Below are positions 1-10,884 of a stretch of 39,600 bases of DNA, piece by piece. Under the pieces are notes generated by a model, which ran no database searches, was not told the DNA's origin, and saw only the letters and a program-made list of their open reading frames with translations. Position 1 is the first letter of the stretch. Each line of letters opens with the position of its first letter. Position numbers and translations under genes: made by a program. The DNA is from Micractinium sp. NFX-FRZ (taxonomy: Eukaryota; Chlorophyta; Trebouxiophyceae; Chlorellales; Chlorellaceae): positions 1-39,600 of the forward strand of contig JAPTJF010000533.1 in the NCBI GenBank assembly GCA_029339195.1, written 5' to 3'.

Positions 1-870
1 TGCGGGCTTGGCTGCCGTGGGCCCACGGATAGCTCAGCCTGTATTCTGATGCCCAGAAGCCCTCCCAACCACTACACACTTCGTATACAGCCCACAGAAG
101 CAGGTGGCATCCTAAAGAGACAAGGACATCCGCTCCCAGCCAGGTGCTGACATGCCCAGGCGGGCCGCTCGACCGCCCTGGCGGCAGCACTTGGCTGACC
201 TGCACCTCTGCCACATGCCTTGCATGCGCTGCGCCGCCCTCCCGTAACAATTCTACCATACATTTAGGGTGCGAGAAGGGCCCAAGACGAGCGAGGCCGC
301 GACTGCTGCCTGCGCCGACATGGGATCGCGCCGGCGGTCCTCTGCAGCCCTCTCCGGCAGTTTAAATAGATTTTTTGTACTCTGTTTGAGGGGGGAGGAT
401 AGTGGAATTGCGCGGAACGGTGCAGATTTGGCGCCGGGAGCCGTTCATGTCGTTCCCCTGCTGGCCTGATCTTGCGGGGGCCCTGGGTTCAGCTGAAACC
501 AGGTGTAACGGGCGGCTCCTTTAAGGGGCTTTCCGTCTGCGGGGTGACCTGAGGCGTAAGAGTGTTACACCAAAGGCCGAGGGGCCATCCCAAGCGACAG
601 AGGAATATGGGGGATGCATAGCATGCACAGCATAGCATGGGGTGCTGTGGCAACAGGCACAGGGAATAGAGGGATAACGCAGGGCAAGTGCGGGTATATG
701 AATTAATTGTATAGGTCAGTATCAATCTCCCGTGACACGCTCGCCCTAGCATGCCCGTGTTCTCGGGGGTGGCTCCCAGGCGCCCGCCGTTCTCCTGCCC
801 CTTTCTGCGCCCGATTGGCCAGCCTGTGCGCTGCTGTGCCTCCTCCACCCACCACTCCCTCCACAGGTAT
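1..870. other. Intergenic, nothing recognised
   Basis: No open frame here has recognisable protein features or a consistent exon chain. The stretch is less GC-rich than the genes and includes AT-rich patches near 360-380 and 700-720. It could hold the end of a gene lying off the left edge, but I see no support for one. Confidence 0.5.
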
Positions 871-1011
871 TGCTTGAACAGGTTAGAGGGCTCAGCCCCA
901 GCACGTTAACGTGCGGACCACCTGTAAGATTCACAGTTCACAGTTCAATATGCTTGACCAGGTTAGAGGGCTCAGCCCCAGCACGTTAACGTGCGGACCA
1001 CCTGTAAGATT
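871..1011. repeat. 80-bp direct repeat, two 61-bp copies with palindrome
   Basis: Bases 871-931 and 951-1011 are the same 61-nt sequence with one mismatch, separated by 19 nt that contain a small CACAGTT duplication. Each copy holds the perfect 14-bp palindrome GCACGTTAACGTGC, at 901-914 minus/plus a base and again 80 bp later. The pair sits directly upstream of the retrotransposon fragment. It could be an element terminus, a protein-binding site or a simple tandem duplication. Confidence 0.9.
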
Positions 1012-1036
1012 TGCGATTATATCTACGCCACCGTGA

Positions 1037-1815
1037 CAGGGAGTCCGTGGGACTTTCGTTGCGACGGTACGGAAGTCTTCCACCACCTTCAGCCACTTCA
1101 GCCCTGTGGGTGCTGCCCGCCTCGACCGCATTTATGCGGCTGCAGCGCTGCAGCGCTGCATTGGTGAAGCATCCATCGGTGGGGCAGAGGACTGCACTGT
1201 GCCAGACCACTGCCCCGCCACCCTCGCCCTCCTCCCTGCCCCTGCGGCTGCGGCCCACCGTGCCCCCGGCCGCCGCCTCCGCCTCCACTTCCCGGCTGAT
1301 GCTGGCCTGAAGCAGCGCTTCCGTGCTGCTGTCACGGCTGCGGCAGCCTCCGCCCCCTCCTCCCCTGCTGCCTTCCTCTCCTGGTGGTCGTGGTTCAAGC
1401 GCCGCGTGCGTGCAGCGGCTGACGACTGCAACCAGCGCCAGCGCGCAGCCAGGCAGCAGGGCAGCGCAGCAGCTGCCGCCACCCTCAGCGACCTGTACCA
1501 GCGGTACGAGAGCGCGGATGACTCGGCCCTCGCACCCCTGCTGCAGCAGCGGCAGTGTGTGGCACAGGCGGTTGAGGCTGAGCTGGCGGCTGCCAGCATG
1601 GCAGAGCGGCGGCAGTGGCTGCACGCTGGCGAGCGCCCCTCCCCAGCCCGCACTGCCAAGCTGCGCCCGCCCGCCTCGCGGGGCATGGCAGGCCTGCGCT
1701 CCCCCTCTGGCGCCCTCCACACCTCAGCAAAGAAGATGGCGCAGCTGACGGCTCAGTACTGGGCTGGTGTCTCAGCGCAGCCTGCCACCGACCCCAGTCA
1801 GTCAGTGAATGGTCG
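1037..1815 (+). mobile_element. LINE-type retrotransposon fragment: endonuclease end plus linker
   Basis: The frame opens after a TGA at 1034-1036 and runs to 2368, but only the first part looks like an element. The motif RLDRIY at 1118-1135 and PDHCP at 1202-1216 match the end of the apurinic-type endonuclease of non-LTR retrotransposons, with the catalytic Asp-His pair. A tryptophan-rich segment follows (WWSWFKRR near 1382-1405). Then comes the familiar endonuclease-to-reverse-transcriptase linker with GERPS near 1628-1642 and a block ending in an aromatic YW. The reverse transcriptase that should come next is missing: after about 1800 the sequence is not transposon-like. There is no ATG start. 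L1-type elements (Zepp) are known in Chlorella; whether this belongs to that lineage is inference. It is best read as a dead, truncated copy. Confidence 0.75.
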
Positions 1816-4534
1816 CACGTACACACGCATGTGGTGGGACGGGCATGGCCCGGCGGCCCGCCTACACACTCGCAGCCCATGCACTGATTCACATGGGCCC
1901 ACGCGGCTGCAGCTCTGGCTGTTGCGCACCTCTCCTGGCACACATGCCTGTGCGTGGGATGCGGTCTGCCTGGCAGCGCCGAGTGCCATGGATGCTGGCC
2001 GCCGCCAGCTGATAGCCTGTGCGCTGCATGCGCGCCAAGCTGCGCAGCGCCCATCCAGCAGGCGCCACATTCGAACACCCTCCCCCTCACCCGCCCAGCT
2101 TGTAGGCCGCGTCTCAGCGACACGCTGTCGCTCGCTTCTGGGACCTGCTGCAAGACCTCGCGTGCGGTCGGCACTGCGCTGGCTGCCTGGCGCAGCGAGG
2201 CACCAGCCGGCCACCCATTCATGTGCGGGGATGCCGAGCGCTGGCACGCCTGTCTTGACTGGTGTGTATTTTGGCAGCGCCACGTTGGTCTGCAGCAACT
2301 GCCTTTCCCTCGGGCGGGCCGCGGCACTCGGCCCCCCGCCTCCCCTTGGCCCGCCCCAGCATTTGTGACGCACTCAGTGTCTTCGGCTCAGGGCCGCGGT
2401 GAGGCGGGGCCCCACCCAGTGTGTGGCCCCCACGGCTACAGTGCCTGCCCATCTCCCTGCTGAGCATGCCCAGGCGTGTGCTGACATGGTGTGTGGGCAC
2501 ACGCCCGCAATGGCAAAGTGTGGCCAGGTGGTGTGGCGGGCTGGGCAACCCGCCGGCCCTTCGGCCTGCCCGCCCAGCCAGGCCGCGCCAGGGGCGGCTG
2601 GCAGCGCCTGCGGCAGCCTCCAGCCTGGATTCTGGGGTGGCTGGGAAGAGGCGGAAAGGCCACGGGGGCGAAATGTTGGGTGTCGGACGGGTGGGTTGGT
2701 GTCTCAGCCGGAACTGGGGCTGTGGATTTGAGGAGTGGGGCAGCGATGTCAAGGGAGGATGGAGGACGCGGTGACCCCGGGGGCTTGTCTGAGGTTGGGA
2801 GGTGCAAGCTTGGGGGACCCTCAAGGGGTGGCTGGCGAGGGCCTGGGGTGGAGTGGCGAGGCCTGGGCGGCAGATGAGGCCCTCTGAGCAGCAGAGAGGT
2901 CAGTGGCCACAGAGTCAATACTGAGGCGACCATGGGCCGTCGTTGCGGGTCATGCGGCCAGAGGCGGGGAGGGCAAACGAGGGCAGCGGCGAAGGGTCTG
3001 GGGAGGGCGAGACGGGGGCAACATATGTTGGAGTGGGCGGAAATGCAAGGCGGGGCGGGGGGGGCAGGTCTGAGCGCCGAGTGCCTGCCAGTGGGTAGGG
3101 CGCCGCTGGGGGCGGGCGGGTGGGAGGAGGCGGGAGCGGCATGGGGACCGTGGGAGAAGGCACGGGCAGGCGTGCGGTGGCGGTACGGCAGGCAGGGCCC
3201 TGGCAGACCCATCGTGCTCTCAAAGCTGAGCTTCGCCGGGCCTTGGGTGCTGGTATCCGGTTCGATCGCTACCGCACCCGCAAGCAAAACCCGCAAGGTG
3301 TGGCGCCCCGGCTGACCAAGATACACCTGCTGCACATTCACTGCACACCTTGCGGCCCCCCACCGCCACGCCAAAGCCCTGCGCCCCACCCGCTTGCACA
3401 CGCGTCAGTGCACAGGCAGCCCGCCCTGCCTGACCGCAACGAGAGGCACTGGTGGCCCGCTGGCGCTGCAGCGAGCCTGCTGGACGGATCACTCATTTCT
3501 CTGCGTCCACCTGAGCCATGTTGATCTCGCCACCCCTGCGGTACCGGTGGGTGGGCGCCGGTTGGCGCCCGGCACAGGTGCGGCAAGTGTCCCTTCGGAC
3601 CGAGCAGGGGCGGCGGGCTCCCTACGATGTGGGGTGCAACAGCATGTCCGTCTGCTCGCGTTGCAATTGCGCAGCTTTGGATACAGGCCAGTGCACGCCA
3701 ACTCTGAGGGCGGGGTGGGGGCTGTTGGCAGAAGGTTGGTGCAGTCAGAACTGGCGGCCCTTTGCCTGGAGGGGGCGCCCTCCGCAGGTATCTCAGCCCT
3801 TGGTGCGGCCCATCACGCACCCTGTGCTCTGTCGTCAAGTGGGCGCCGAGGAATGTCACTTCCGCTCAACTCCGCCAGTTGGGGAAGCTACATGGCGTGC
3901 ATGCTGTGCTTGGTACTGCTGCATGCAAGGTGGCGGAAGCCCGAAATGCATAAGCTCCCCATTCAGCACCCGACCTTGCTCGTCGATTAAACACACGCAA
4001 AGCTCGTCAACTCCCCCCGTTGCCCGCCACCGCCGCCGAGACAGCGGGGCGCACTCGCCGCCGAGAGAAAAAGCGGTGCGCTCTGGGTTCAACACAGAGG
4101 GCATCTAGCATAGTGTTTCCAAATCAGTGTGGCGTTCTAGGGGATGGCCTGGGCTCCCGGTCGCCCCCGACACAAGCAAGGGACGGTCGCCGTTGCTTCT
4201 GACGCTGCGGAAGGGACGCTGTGACCTGCGCGAGAGAAAATAGGGGCCAGCTGTCGCACCGGGCTGAAAGGCCTAAGGTTGCCCCGCCGGCCGGCCAGCG
4301 CGGTGTGCTCCTAGCCCGGCCGCCGCCGGGTTTCATTGGGGAAAAGGAACCCGGCACAAGATGGGGTGTTCGTGAGTGCTTGGCAGCCAGGGGTGCGGCC
4401 GGTGGGCAGAGGTGAGGTGTAGCTGCAGCAGATACCACTTGCAAGCTGCAGTACACCTGCCCAAGCTGCCGCCCGCCCCTGCAGGCACTCCTGCTCTTCT
4501 TTTTCGGAGGCAAACCGAGATTGCATGCTACTTG
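1816..4534. other. Accessory spacer, no confident gene
   Basis: Long open frames occur on both strands but they overlap, lack domain signatures and are what GC-rich sequence gives by chance. Bases 2600-3200 are strongly purine-biased on the plus strand. A stretch near 3190-3350 and the minus-strand frame at 3856-4104 look slightly more protein-like but have no family I recognise. The promoter of the gene beginning at 4535 should lie in the last few hundred bases. Confidence 0.5.
3856..4104 (-). CDS. Possible short ORF or first exon, unrecognised
   Basis: An ATG at 4104 on the minus strand opens 82 codons with a mixed, non-repetitive composition, including an acidic and hydrophobic run around DELCVCLIDEQGRVLNGEL. 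This is unlike the Ala/Pro/Arg-rich shadow frames nearby. No downstream exon could be joined with confidence and no family is recognised. The plus strand of the same stretch also has an open frame (3762-3953), so the strand is uncertain. Expression data would be needed to call this a gene. Confidence 0.2.
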   Translation of the reverse strand: MPSVLNPERTAFSLGGECAPLSRRRWRATGGVDELCVCLIDEQGRVLNGELMHFGLPPPCMQQYQAQHARHVASPTGGVERK

Positions 4535-6523
4535 ATGGAAGCACTCACCAGGCAGGGGCCCTTGGATGCGCCTGCGACTCCCACTGATGCGGTGAGCTGC
4601 CGGCCCCGCCGTCTTGGCCGCCGCCGTCGGCGGGCGCGCCGGACGGCGCCCGATGCCTACCCCCTCCTTTCGCACGACCTTGCTTCCTCTTCCCTTGAAT
4701 CTTGCCCAGCATAGCCGCCGTCCCTCCCCTACCTGATTGCACCGGCTGGGCTGCCCAACCTCTTCACTGCAGCTGGGGCGGGAACGCGGCTGCGCAACCA
4801 AGCTGCTGCGGCAGCCTTCGCTGCCTCCGCCGCCTCAGCCGCAGCAGGCTGCGCTGCTGCCACAGCAGTTGCTGCTGCTTCGGGCACCTGCAGCCTCGCC
4901 ACGGCTGGGCCCTGCATGTGAGCCAGAGGAGTGCCTGCAGGAGATGGCCTGGAGGGCTGCGGCAGACGTGGGCCAAGCCTCCATTTCGGTCAAGGCCGCA
5001 TGGGTGAGCGGAGCGGGGGGGTGCCTAGTGCGTGGCTTAAGCATGGCCACCATGCATATCACATGCTGGAGGTGCCATGCAGCCGTGGTGCATCGTTCCT
5101 GACTGTGACGTGTGGAAGGAATCATTGGCTGTTGCACTGCGCTCCACCCTGCGCGCACACGGGTATCCCCCCCGCAGGCAAACGGCCTGAAGCAGCTGCC
5201 GAGCAGCTGCCCTGAGCTCCTGGGTGTGGCCCCAGCCATCTGGCTGCTGCTCCACAGCGACCCGCACACGCCCCTGCCTGTGGGCATGCTGCTGCTGCGC
5301 ATGGGCCAGCCGCCGCCTTCGCTGGGACCGTCGCCACAGCAGGGGGAGCAGGGCGTGAGGGAGTCTCTCCGCCTGCTGGTGTACTGCCGGGAGGACGGCA
5401 TGCTGCTGCAGTACCACGACTGGCTGGCGCAGGACGACGGCCTGCTCCCGGGGCAGGCCCGGTTTGGTCTTCCCTCTTGGGACAGCGGGTGAGCCACAGT
5501 AAACCAGATACATGTGTGTAGAACCGGTGCGGTACACAGATGTGCCTGCAGTTGTAGGCATGACGCCGGGGCCCCTAGTCGGGCGGGCTGCTCGTCGTCA
5601 TCTGCCCCAGGCGCTCACCAACCTAGCGCTTGCCCTGCGCCCATCCTGTGCAGGGAAGGCTGGAGGCTGCTGTTCCCAGACCCTTTGACCGAGCGTGCCC
5701 AGGCACAGCTCTTCACTTGTGAGTTGCTGGCCGGCCAGCTAGCCCACCTGGCCTGGGCGCCCGCCTGCACACTGCCCGCCTAGGCAGTCCATGTGCCCAG
5801 CTGCCCTGCAGCCAGGCGCCCCCGCTCAGCTGCCTGCCACGCGCCCTGTGCCCGCATCAACCCGACCTTTGGTGACCACAATGTGGCTGCTTAATCAGGG
5901 CCTGCACGCAATCCTCCCCCACGCCAACCCAAGCCGTGCCTTGCAACCTCTCTCTTCTTGCTGCAGCCGTGCTGTGCCTCTACGGTGCACCAGCACACCC
6001 GCGCAGCACGCCCCCCCTCTTGCCCACCCCTCTGGCGGAGGCGGAGGCGCTTGCACCGCAGAGCCCTTGCGGGGCTGCAGCCCCTGCCCCTTGCAGGGAG
6101 CCTGGTGGGCCGCCAAAGCAGCGCCCTCCACAGCTGCCACCCCCAATAGCAGTGCACTGGTGGGCGGCGGCAGCGCAGCAGGCGTCTCCCTTTGCTTGTG
6201 CCAACGGCGGCACAGCCCTGCAGCAGCAGCTGCAGCGGCAGGAGGAGGAGCAGCAGCGGCAGCAGCAGCGGCAGCAGCAGGCATCCCGCCAGCTGCTGGC
6301 GACAGCGGCTGCTGCAGCATCTCAGCTGCCGCCGGAGCTGCCCAGCGCTGCCAGCTGCAGCGCTGAGCTGGCAGCCGAGGTGGCGCCCGCTGTGCCGCTG
6401 CCCAGCACGCGGGAGCAGGGCATCGCTGCCGTGGGGCAGATGCTGGCGATGCGGCCGGGCAGCGTGCATACGTCCGCTGTTCTGGAAGCTTTCGAAGCTC
6501 TGGACGCCTTCTCTGGCTCCTGA
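4535..6523 (+). CDS. Unrecognised five-exon protein (about 405 residues)
   Basis: Five exons join with matching phases: 4535-4591, 4773-5003, 5178-5488, 5654-5718 and 5967-6523. All introns are GT-AG with good GTGAG donors and pyrimidine-rich acceptors. The start is the only ATG in the first exon's frame. The middle (exons 2-4) is the most ordered part: a leucine-rich hydrophobic segment (APAIWLLLHSD), then a stretch rich in Leu, Tyr and Trp (LRLLVYCREDGMLLQYHDW) and the segment GWRLLFPDPLTERAQAQLF. The last exon is low complexity: proline-rich, then a Gln/Glu/Arg run around 6220-6285, then alanine-rich. I do not recognise the family. The frame stays open for 88 codons beyond the TGA at 6521-6523 and ends at 6788-6790 with an acidic hydrophobic tail (DQDMLDLLDW), so the true C-terminus is uncertain. 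It is convergent with DMC1. Confidence 0.5.
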
Positions 6524-7084
6524 GACCCAGCCAGCAGCAGGCGGCCTGCCCACCACGCGCCTGCAACTCCAGCAGCGCCCGCCGGCCCTGCCTGCTCACT
6601 GCCCGCCTGGCAGGCGGCGCAGCGCCCGCCGGCCGCGCAGCCCCCATCCGCTTTCAGCGCCTCTGCTGCGTTGACAGCTGTGGCGGCGGCGTCAACCCTG
6701 CCAGGTGCCGGCAGCGGCAAGGTGCTGCTTGACCAGGACATGCTCGATTTGCTGGACTGGAGCCGCTGTACTCGCTCTGAACTGTATTGATTCTGCAAGA
6801 CGGGGGCACATGGGTCCCACCCCCCATCTCATGCTGTGGCCCGTTCTACAGCCGCGCCCTGCACCCTGCTCCCGCAGTGGTGGGCTGATTTGATGCAATG
6901 AAAGCATGGCTCGTTCGTGCAGACGCTTTTATTGCGGTGCACTGTTGTGTCGATTTTGGAACTCTACCATCATTGATGTCACCCTGTTGGCCCCCGCTCG
7001 TGCGATGTGCTGTCTTTTGTAGTTGCCTGCCATCATTAAGCAGCAGACCCCAACCAAGCACCGTTTGGCACGAACCTCATCCAC

Positions 7085-7240
7085 CACTTCCCGGGCATCC
7101 TTCTATGCACCCACTTTTGGCACCGGGCATTCTGCTGTGTACCCACCCTTGTGCCACCCGGGCATCCTTCTATTCACCCGACCTTGACGCGCCGGCCATC
7201 CCTTGCGACCTTTGTTAAAACCACCGGGCATCGTTATATC
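7085..7240. repeat. Degenerate 33-bp tandem repeat, about five copies
   Basis: The core CGGGCATCCTT, or close variants, recurs at about 7092, 7124, 7159, 7194 and 7225, each followed by a pyrimidine-rich stretch and often by CACCC. Spacing is 31-35 bp. The copies have drifted, so this is an old minisatellite. Confidence 0.55.
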
Positions 7241-7427
7241 CAAGTATCCTTGAGTTACCGGGGGTCCGTTCACTTGAACAATACACTGGGTGGGCAATGC
7301 ACGGTTGGTGCAGCCCCTCGCCCTGCACCCACACTTCTTCTTGGGCTGCTTGCACGCCGCCCCGCCGGCAGTTACCAGCTTAATTTGCATATTTGTTTGC
7401 GAGTTCACAATGGCGCAGGGATTAGTG

Positions 7428-7432
7428 TTACA
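7428..7432 (-). other. Candidate polyadenylation signal (TGTAA) for DMC1
   Basis: Read on the minus strand this is TGTAA, the usual green-algal polyadenylation signal, about 200 nt after the DMC1 stop. The motif is short and could occur by chance. Confidence 0.3.
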
Positions 7433-7629
7433 GGCATTTGCAGTTTTAATTTCCAGTGCCAGGTGCAGATTGATAGGATTAAGAGATGAGGAAGAGCAGT
7501 GCAGGCATGCATGGAGGGGCCGGGCCTGCGTGACGGGCGCCACACCGGGCAGATGCGTCTGCGCTTGGCGGCTGGCCATCAGCAAGGCGGGCCTGGCTAT
7601 TAGTCTCAGGTGCCTGAGCAGCTCAGGCA

Positions 7630-10600
7630 TCAGTCCTTGTAGTCGACGATGCCCTGCGGGGAAGCGCCAACAAAAGGACGAGTGGGAAGGGCGGTATTGG
7701 TTCGTCAGAAAGACGCAAATTGCTGCTGACCCTGATGCCACGGCGGTGAGATCGACTGCCACATGCAGCGCTTCCTGCCCGCAGAGCAGGGCCCAGTGGT
7801 GGTCCCAAGCCAGCTCCCTCAACTGCACACTCTCCCAGGCCTCACCTCGGGTGCGATGGCGTAGCTGGCCTCAGCCTCAGGCAGGTTGGGGGCGTCCACC
7901 ACCTGGGGGGGGACGGAGGCAGGGCAGCGCACATGATTTCAGGTCAGTCCTGCAGACCCGGCACCGCGCAGCCCTCAGGTTATTGGAAGGTGAGCCCCAG
8001 GCTGGCATACAAGCAGCGCTTTGGGTGCACCGCTGCGTTTCGCAAAGCGCTCCCCACCTGCATCTGCCTCCCCACCCACAGTACTGTACTGCCACACTGT
8101 CCCCAACAGCCGATTGAGCCGCCGCACCTTCATCAGCCGCTGCTCCGCCTTGCCCTTGCGCACGCTGAGGCGGAAGGTAGAGGCGTGCGCCAGCACGTGG
8201 CCGCCGACTGCAGCCAGCGGGGGCACAGGTGGGCAGGGCAGGGTGAGCTGCGTCTGTAGGCGCAGCAGGGGCATCAAGGCGGGCCTTTTGTGCGTGTGCA
8301 AGGGCGCTGAGAGTAGTTCCCCGCGTTCGATCCGCCTCCCTCCTGCCTGCTTTGCTGCACACCCACTCACACAGCATGTATGGACAGGCTGCTTTCCTCA
8401 GCTGCTCCCCGCCCCTGAATTACCTGGCTTCTTGGGGTCTGCCACAAACATGGCGCCACCCGAGGGATCGGAGATGACCTGCGGGCGGGGAGCAAAGGGA
8501 GCAGGCACAGCAGACAGGCAGCAGTGGGCAGTGAGCGAGGTGGGTCCACAGAGGAGCAAGGTAGCAGGGCGCACAGGCGGCAACAACAGCCCCCTTGCCT
8601 GGTTGGTGATGAGCACGGCCACGTTGAACTCCTCGGAGATCTGGGAGCAGAAAGGACAGGGGGCGTAGAGCGGTTCAGAGCAGTTGCACAGCAGGAGCAA
8701 GTGAGCCACGCACAACTGTCGTGCATGCTAGCCCACAGCATGCATCAGCAGCTGTCCCCGAAGCCCCCGCCTGTTTCCCTGCTGGCCCCCGCCCCATACC
8801 TTGCGCAGCCGCTGCATCAGCTGCCCCAGCCGCTGCTGCCGCTCCGCCAGCTCCCCGCGGCCGCTGAAGTCGACACGCAGGTTGGCTGTGATGGAGTCCA
8901 TGATGAGCAGCTTGAAGGGCTCCTCAGCCATCTTGGCGGCAAGCGGCACCAGGAAGTCTGTGGCAGGTGAAGGACACATAAAAGGGTGAGTTGGGTAGAA
9001 AGGGCGGGTGCAGGAGGCAGGGGGCAAAAAGGTGTGAGGCGGCAGCAGGAGAAGGTGAGCGCATGCACAGTGGACGGGGTGCAGGGAGTGTGGGCCGCCG
9101 CAGCAGCAAACCTGGGCAGCGGCACGAGCATGTTTGCAGGCAGCAGGCCCCAGCAGTCACTCTCACCAAACTGGTTCTCCCAGGTGTGCGCTCGTGCGCA
9201 CACAATGTTGTCCAGCACCGCGTCAGCATCCAGCCCAAAGCGCTCCGCAATGGGGCGGATGCGGTCGGGCCTGCAGAGGACGGGGCGGGTGGATGGATGG
9301 GTGGCTGGCCATGCCAACATGGGTCATCTAGTGCCTTTGTGCAGCTGCTGGCTTGCAAGCGCATGCATACTGCTCATACCGCTGGCCTAAGCCAGCTGGA
9401 ACCCCTGTGGCTGCATGAATCTACAAGGCTGCTCACCTGAAGCAGCCCTCAGTGTCAATGTAGGCCACCTTGCCCGCGCCTGCAAAGGGTCGGAAGGAGG
9501 CATGCATGAGCAAGAGCACGGCTCGCTTTGCAGAGGCAGGCGGGCAGGCAGGCACAGCACCCACTAAACCTGCCCTCAACACTCATGCAAAATAGCTCCA
9601 TGGGCCACCCACCTCCGTTCTCGCCGCCGATCTGGGTGGTCACACAGAGCGTGTGGCACAGCTGCGTCTTGCCGGTGCGCCACTCGCCAAAGATCTCGGT
9701 GATCTGCCGGGCGGGCGGGCAGGTAGGCTGGTGGGTGAGTAAAACCGTAGGCGGATACATGTGACGGCAGGCAGGCATCGGGTGAGGGGTTAGTGGGCAC
9801 TTGCTTGCCATGACGGGAGACATGCTCCGCCCCTCCCCCTCCCCTCCTCCCACACAACCAGCTCACGGCTTTGGTCTCAATGCCGCCGCCCAGCAGCTCA
9901 TCCAGCGCCGAGCTGCCGGTGCTGATGCGCACTGCACAGAGGCGGAGGGCGCAATATTATTGGGATCGATTGGGCGTGCATGCAAGCGGCTTGTAGCAGG
10001 GGGAGCACAGCAGGAAGGCGGCTGCGGCGGCCGGTGCCCGAGCCTGCCTGCTGCAGGCGTGCCTGCGCGCCCCCACGCACCAATGGAGGACTGCCGCTCC
10101 GCCTCACACTCCTTGGCTGTCTGGAAGCCAAACTTGGGGCAGAGCTTGCGGGCGTTCTCTGCAGCACAGGGTGGGCAGAGGTACGCAGGATAAGTTTGTG
10201 CTGTGCCGCCGCCGACGTGGGTGCTGGCGCTCCGGCTACCTCTACCAATGCAGTTCAGGCAGCACCCAGTACAGGTTGCCGGCAGCCCCTACACTTACCC
10301 AGCATCTTCTCCACCTTGGCGTCCGACAGGCCCTTGATCTCAGACAGGCGCTGCAGGCAGGTGAGCAGGGGTGAGCGGCACAGACAAGCAGCACCCATGA
10401 GCGGGGGCGGCGGCGGCCATTGTCACACTGCCTGCACCTGCCAGCCTGCAGAGCGGCGGCAGCACAAGCCCACCTTCTTGGTGTTCATGAGCATGGCCTC
10501 GCATGTGTGGAAGCCTGCAGCAGAGGTGGGGAGGAATGGGCACATGCGCGTGGTGGTGAAGGCAGCCGGTCAACGCTGGCGGCGCCAGCCGCCGCCTATT

Positions 10601-10884
10601 TCAAGCATCGTTGCAGGCTCTTGGCCGGCCCAAACCTGCGTCCTTGGCCTTCTTCAAGTCGTTGCGGTTGCAGCCCAGCGCCTCCAGCTTCTCCAGGGGC
10701 TGCAAGGGGGACGGAGACGAGCGCAGGCTGGTCAGCGGCTCGAAGAGTGGGCGAGGGGATCACGGCAGGGCCTTGGAGCAGCGCCAAGCAAGGGCAGTGC
10801 CAAGCGCACCGTGAAGTCCTCGGCCTCCTCAGCCTCGACCTCCTCGGCAACTGCCTGCGCGGGACGCTCCAGCTGTGCTGCCAT
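7630..10884 (-). CDS. DMC1: DMC1 meiotic recombinase
   Basis: DMC1 is the meiosis-specific RecA/RAD51-family ATPase that coats single-stranded DNA and pairs homologous chromosomes in the nucleus. Fifteen exons join in phase to 342 residues, the usual family length: 10884-10810, 10699-10636, 10514-10474, 10350-10299, 10158-10081, 9931-9867, 9703-9613, 9479-9437, 9270-9167, 8957-8800, 8640-8599, 8478-8424, 8207-8128, 7902-7846, 7653-7630. A helix-hairpin-helix-type N-terminus (about residues 26-85) precedes the core. Walker A is GEWRTGKT (131-138) and Walker B is LLIMD (221-225). The segments [12 protein letters not shown] and [16 protein letters not shown] resemble plant DMC1 (ITNQVIADPGGG) more than RAD51 (ITNQVVAQVDGA). 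The intron after 8599 is GC-AG; all others are GT-AG. The stop lies only 24 nt into the last exon. No frameshift or lost catalytic residue is seen, so the gene looks functional. RAD51 is the alternative, judged unlikely. Confidence 0.92.
8479..8598 (-). other. GC-AG intron in DMC1
   Basis: The exon ending ITNQ is followed on the minus strand by CAG|GCAAGG, with no GT nearby that keeps the frame. The next exon begins after CCGCAG with VISDP, exactly continuing the DMC1 family sequence. This is the standard form of a non-canonical GC donor. Confidence 0.85.

Larger units (their letters stand above)
6791..7629. other. Spacer between convergent genes
   Basis: This 840-bp stretch holds the 3' regions of the upstream plus-strand gene and of DMC1. 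It has lower GC content than the genes, a weak 33-bp tandem repeat (7085-7240) and a candidate polyadenylation signal for DMC1. I see no protein-coding gene in it. Confidence 0.6.

Noticed and set aside
1106..2368. Whole 420-codon plus-strand frame as a host gene
   Set aside because: There is no ATG start, the first part matches a LINE endonuclease and linker, and the part after about 1815 has no recognisable content.
2436..3401. Minus-strand frame of 321 codons
   Set aside because: It is Pro/Arg/His-rich with no domain signature and overlaps other open frames. It is explained by GC bias and the purine-rich plus strand.
5895..6647. Minus-strand frame of about 250 codons
   Set aside because: It is antisense to the low-complexity last exon of the plus-strand gene and rich in Ala/Arg with no features. 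The plus-strand exons join in phase.
7630..10884. RAD51 instead of DMC1
   Set aside because: The [12 protein letters not shown] and [10 protein letters not shown] segments and total length fit plant-type DMC1. RAD51 has a different loop after ITNQV.
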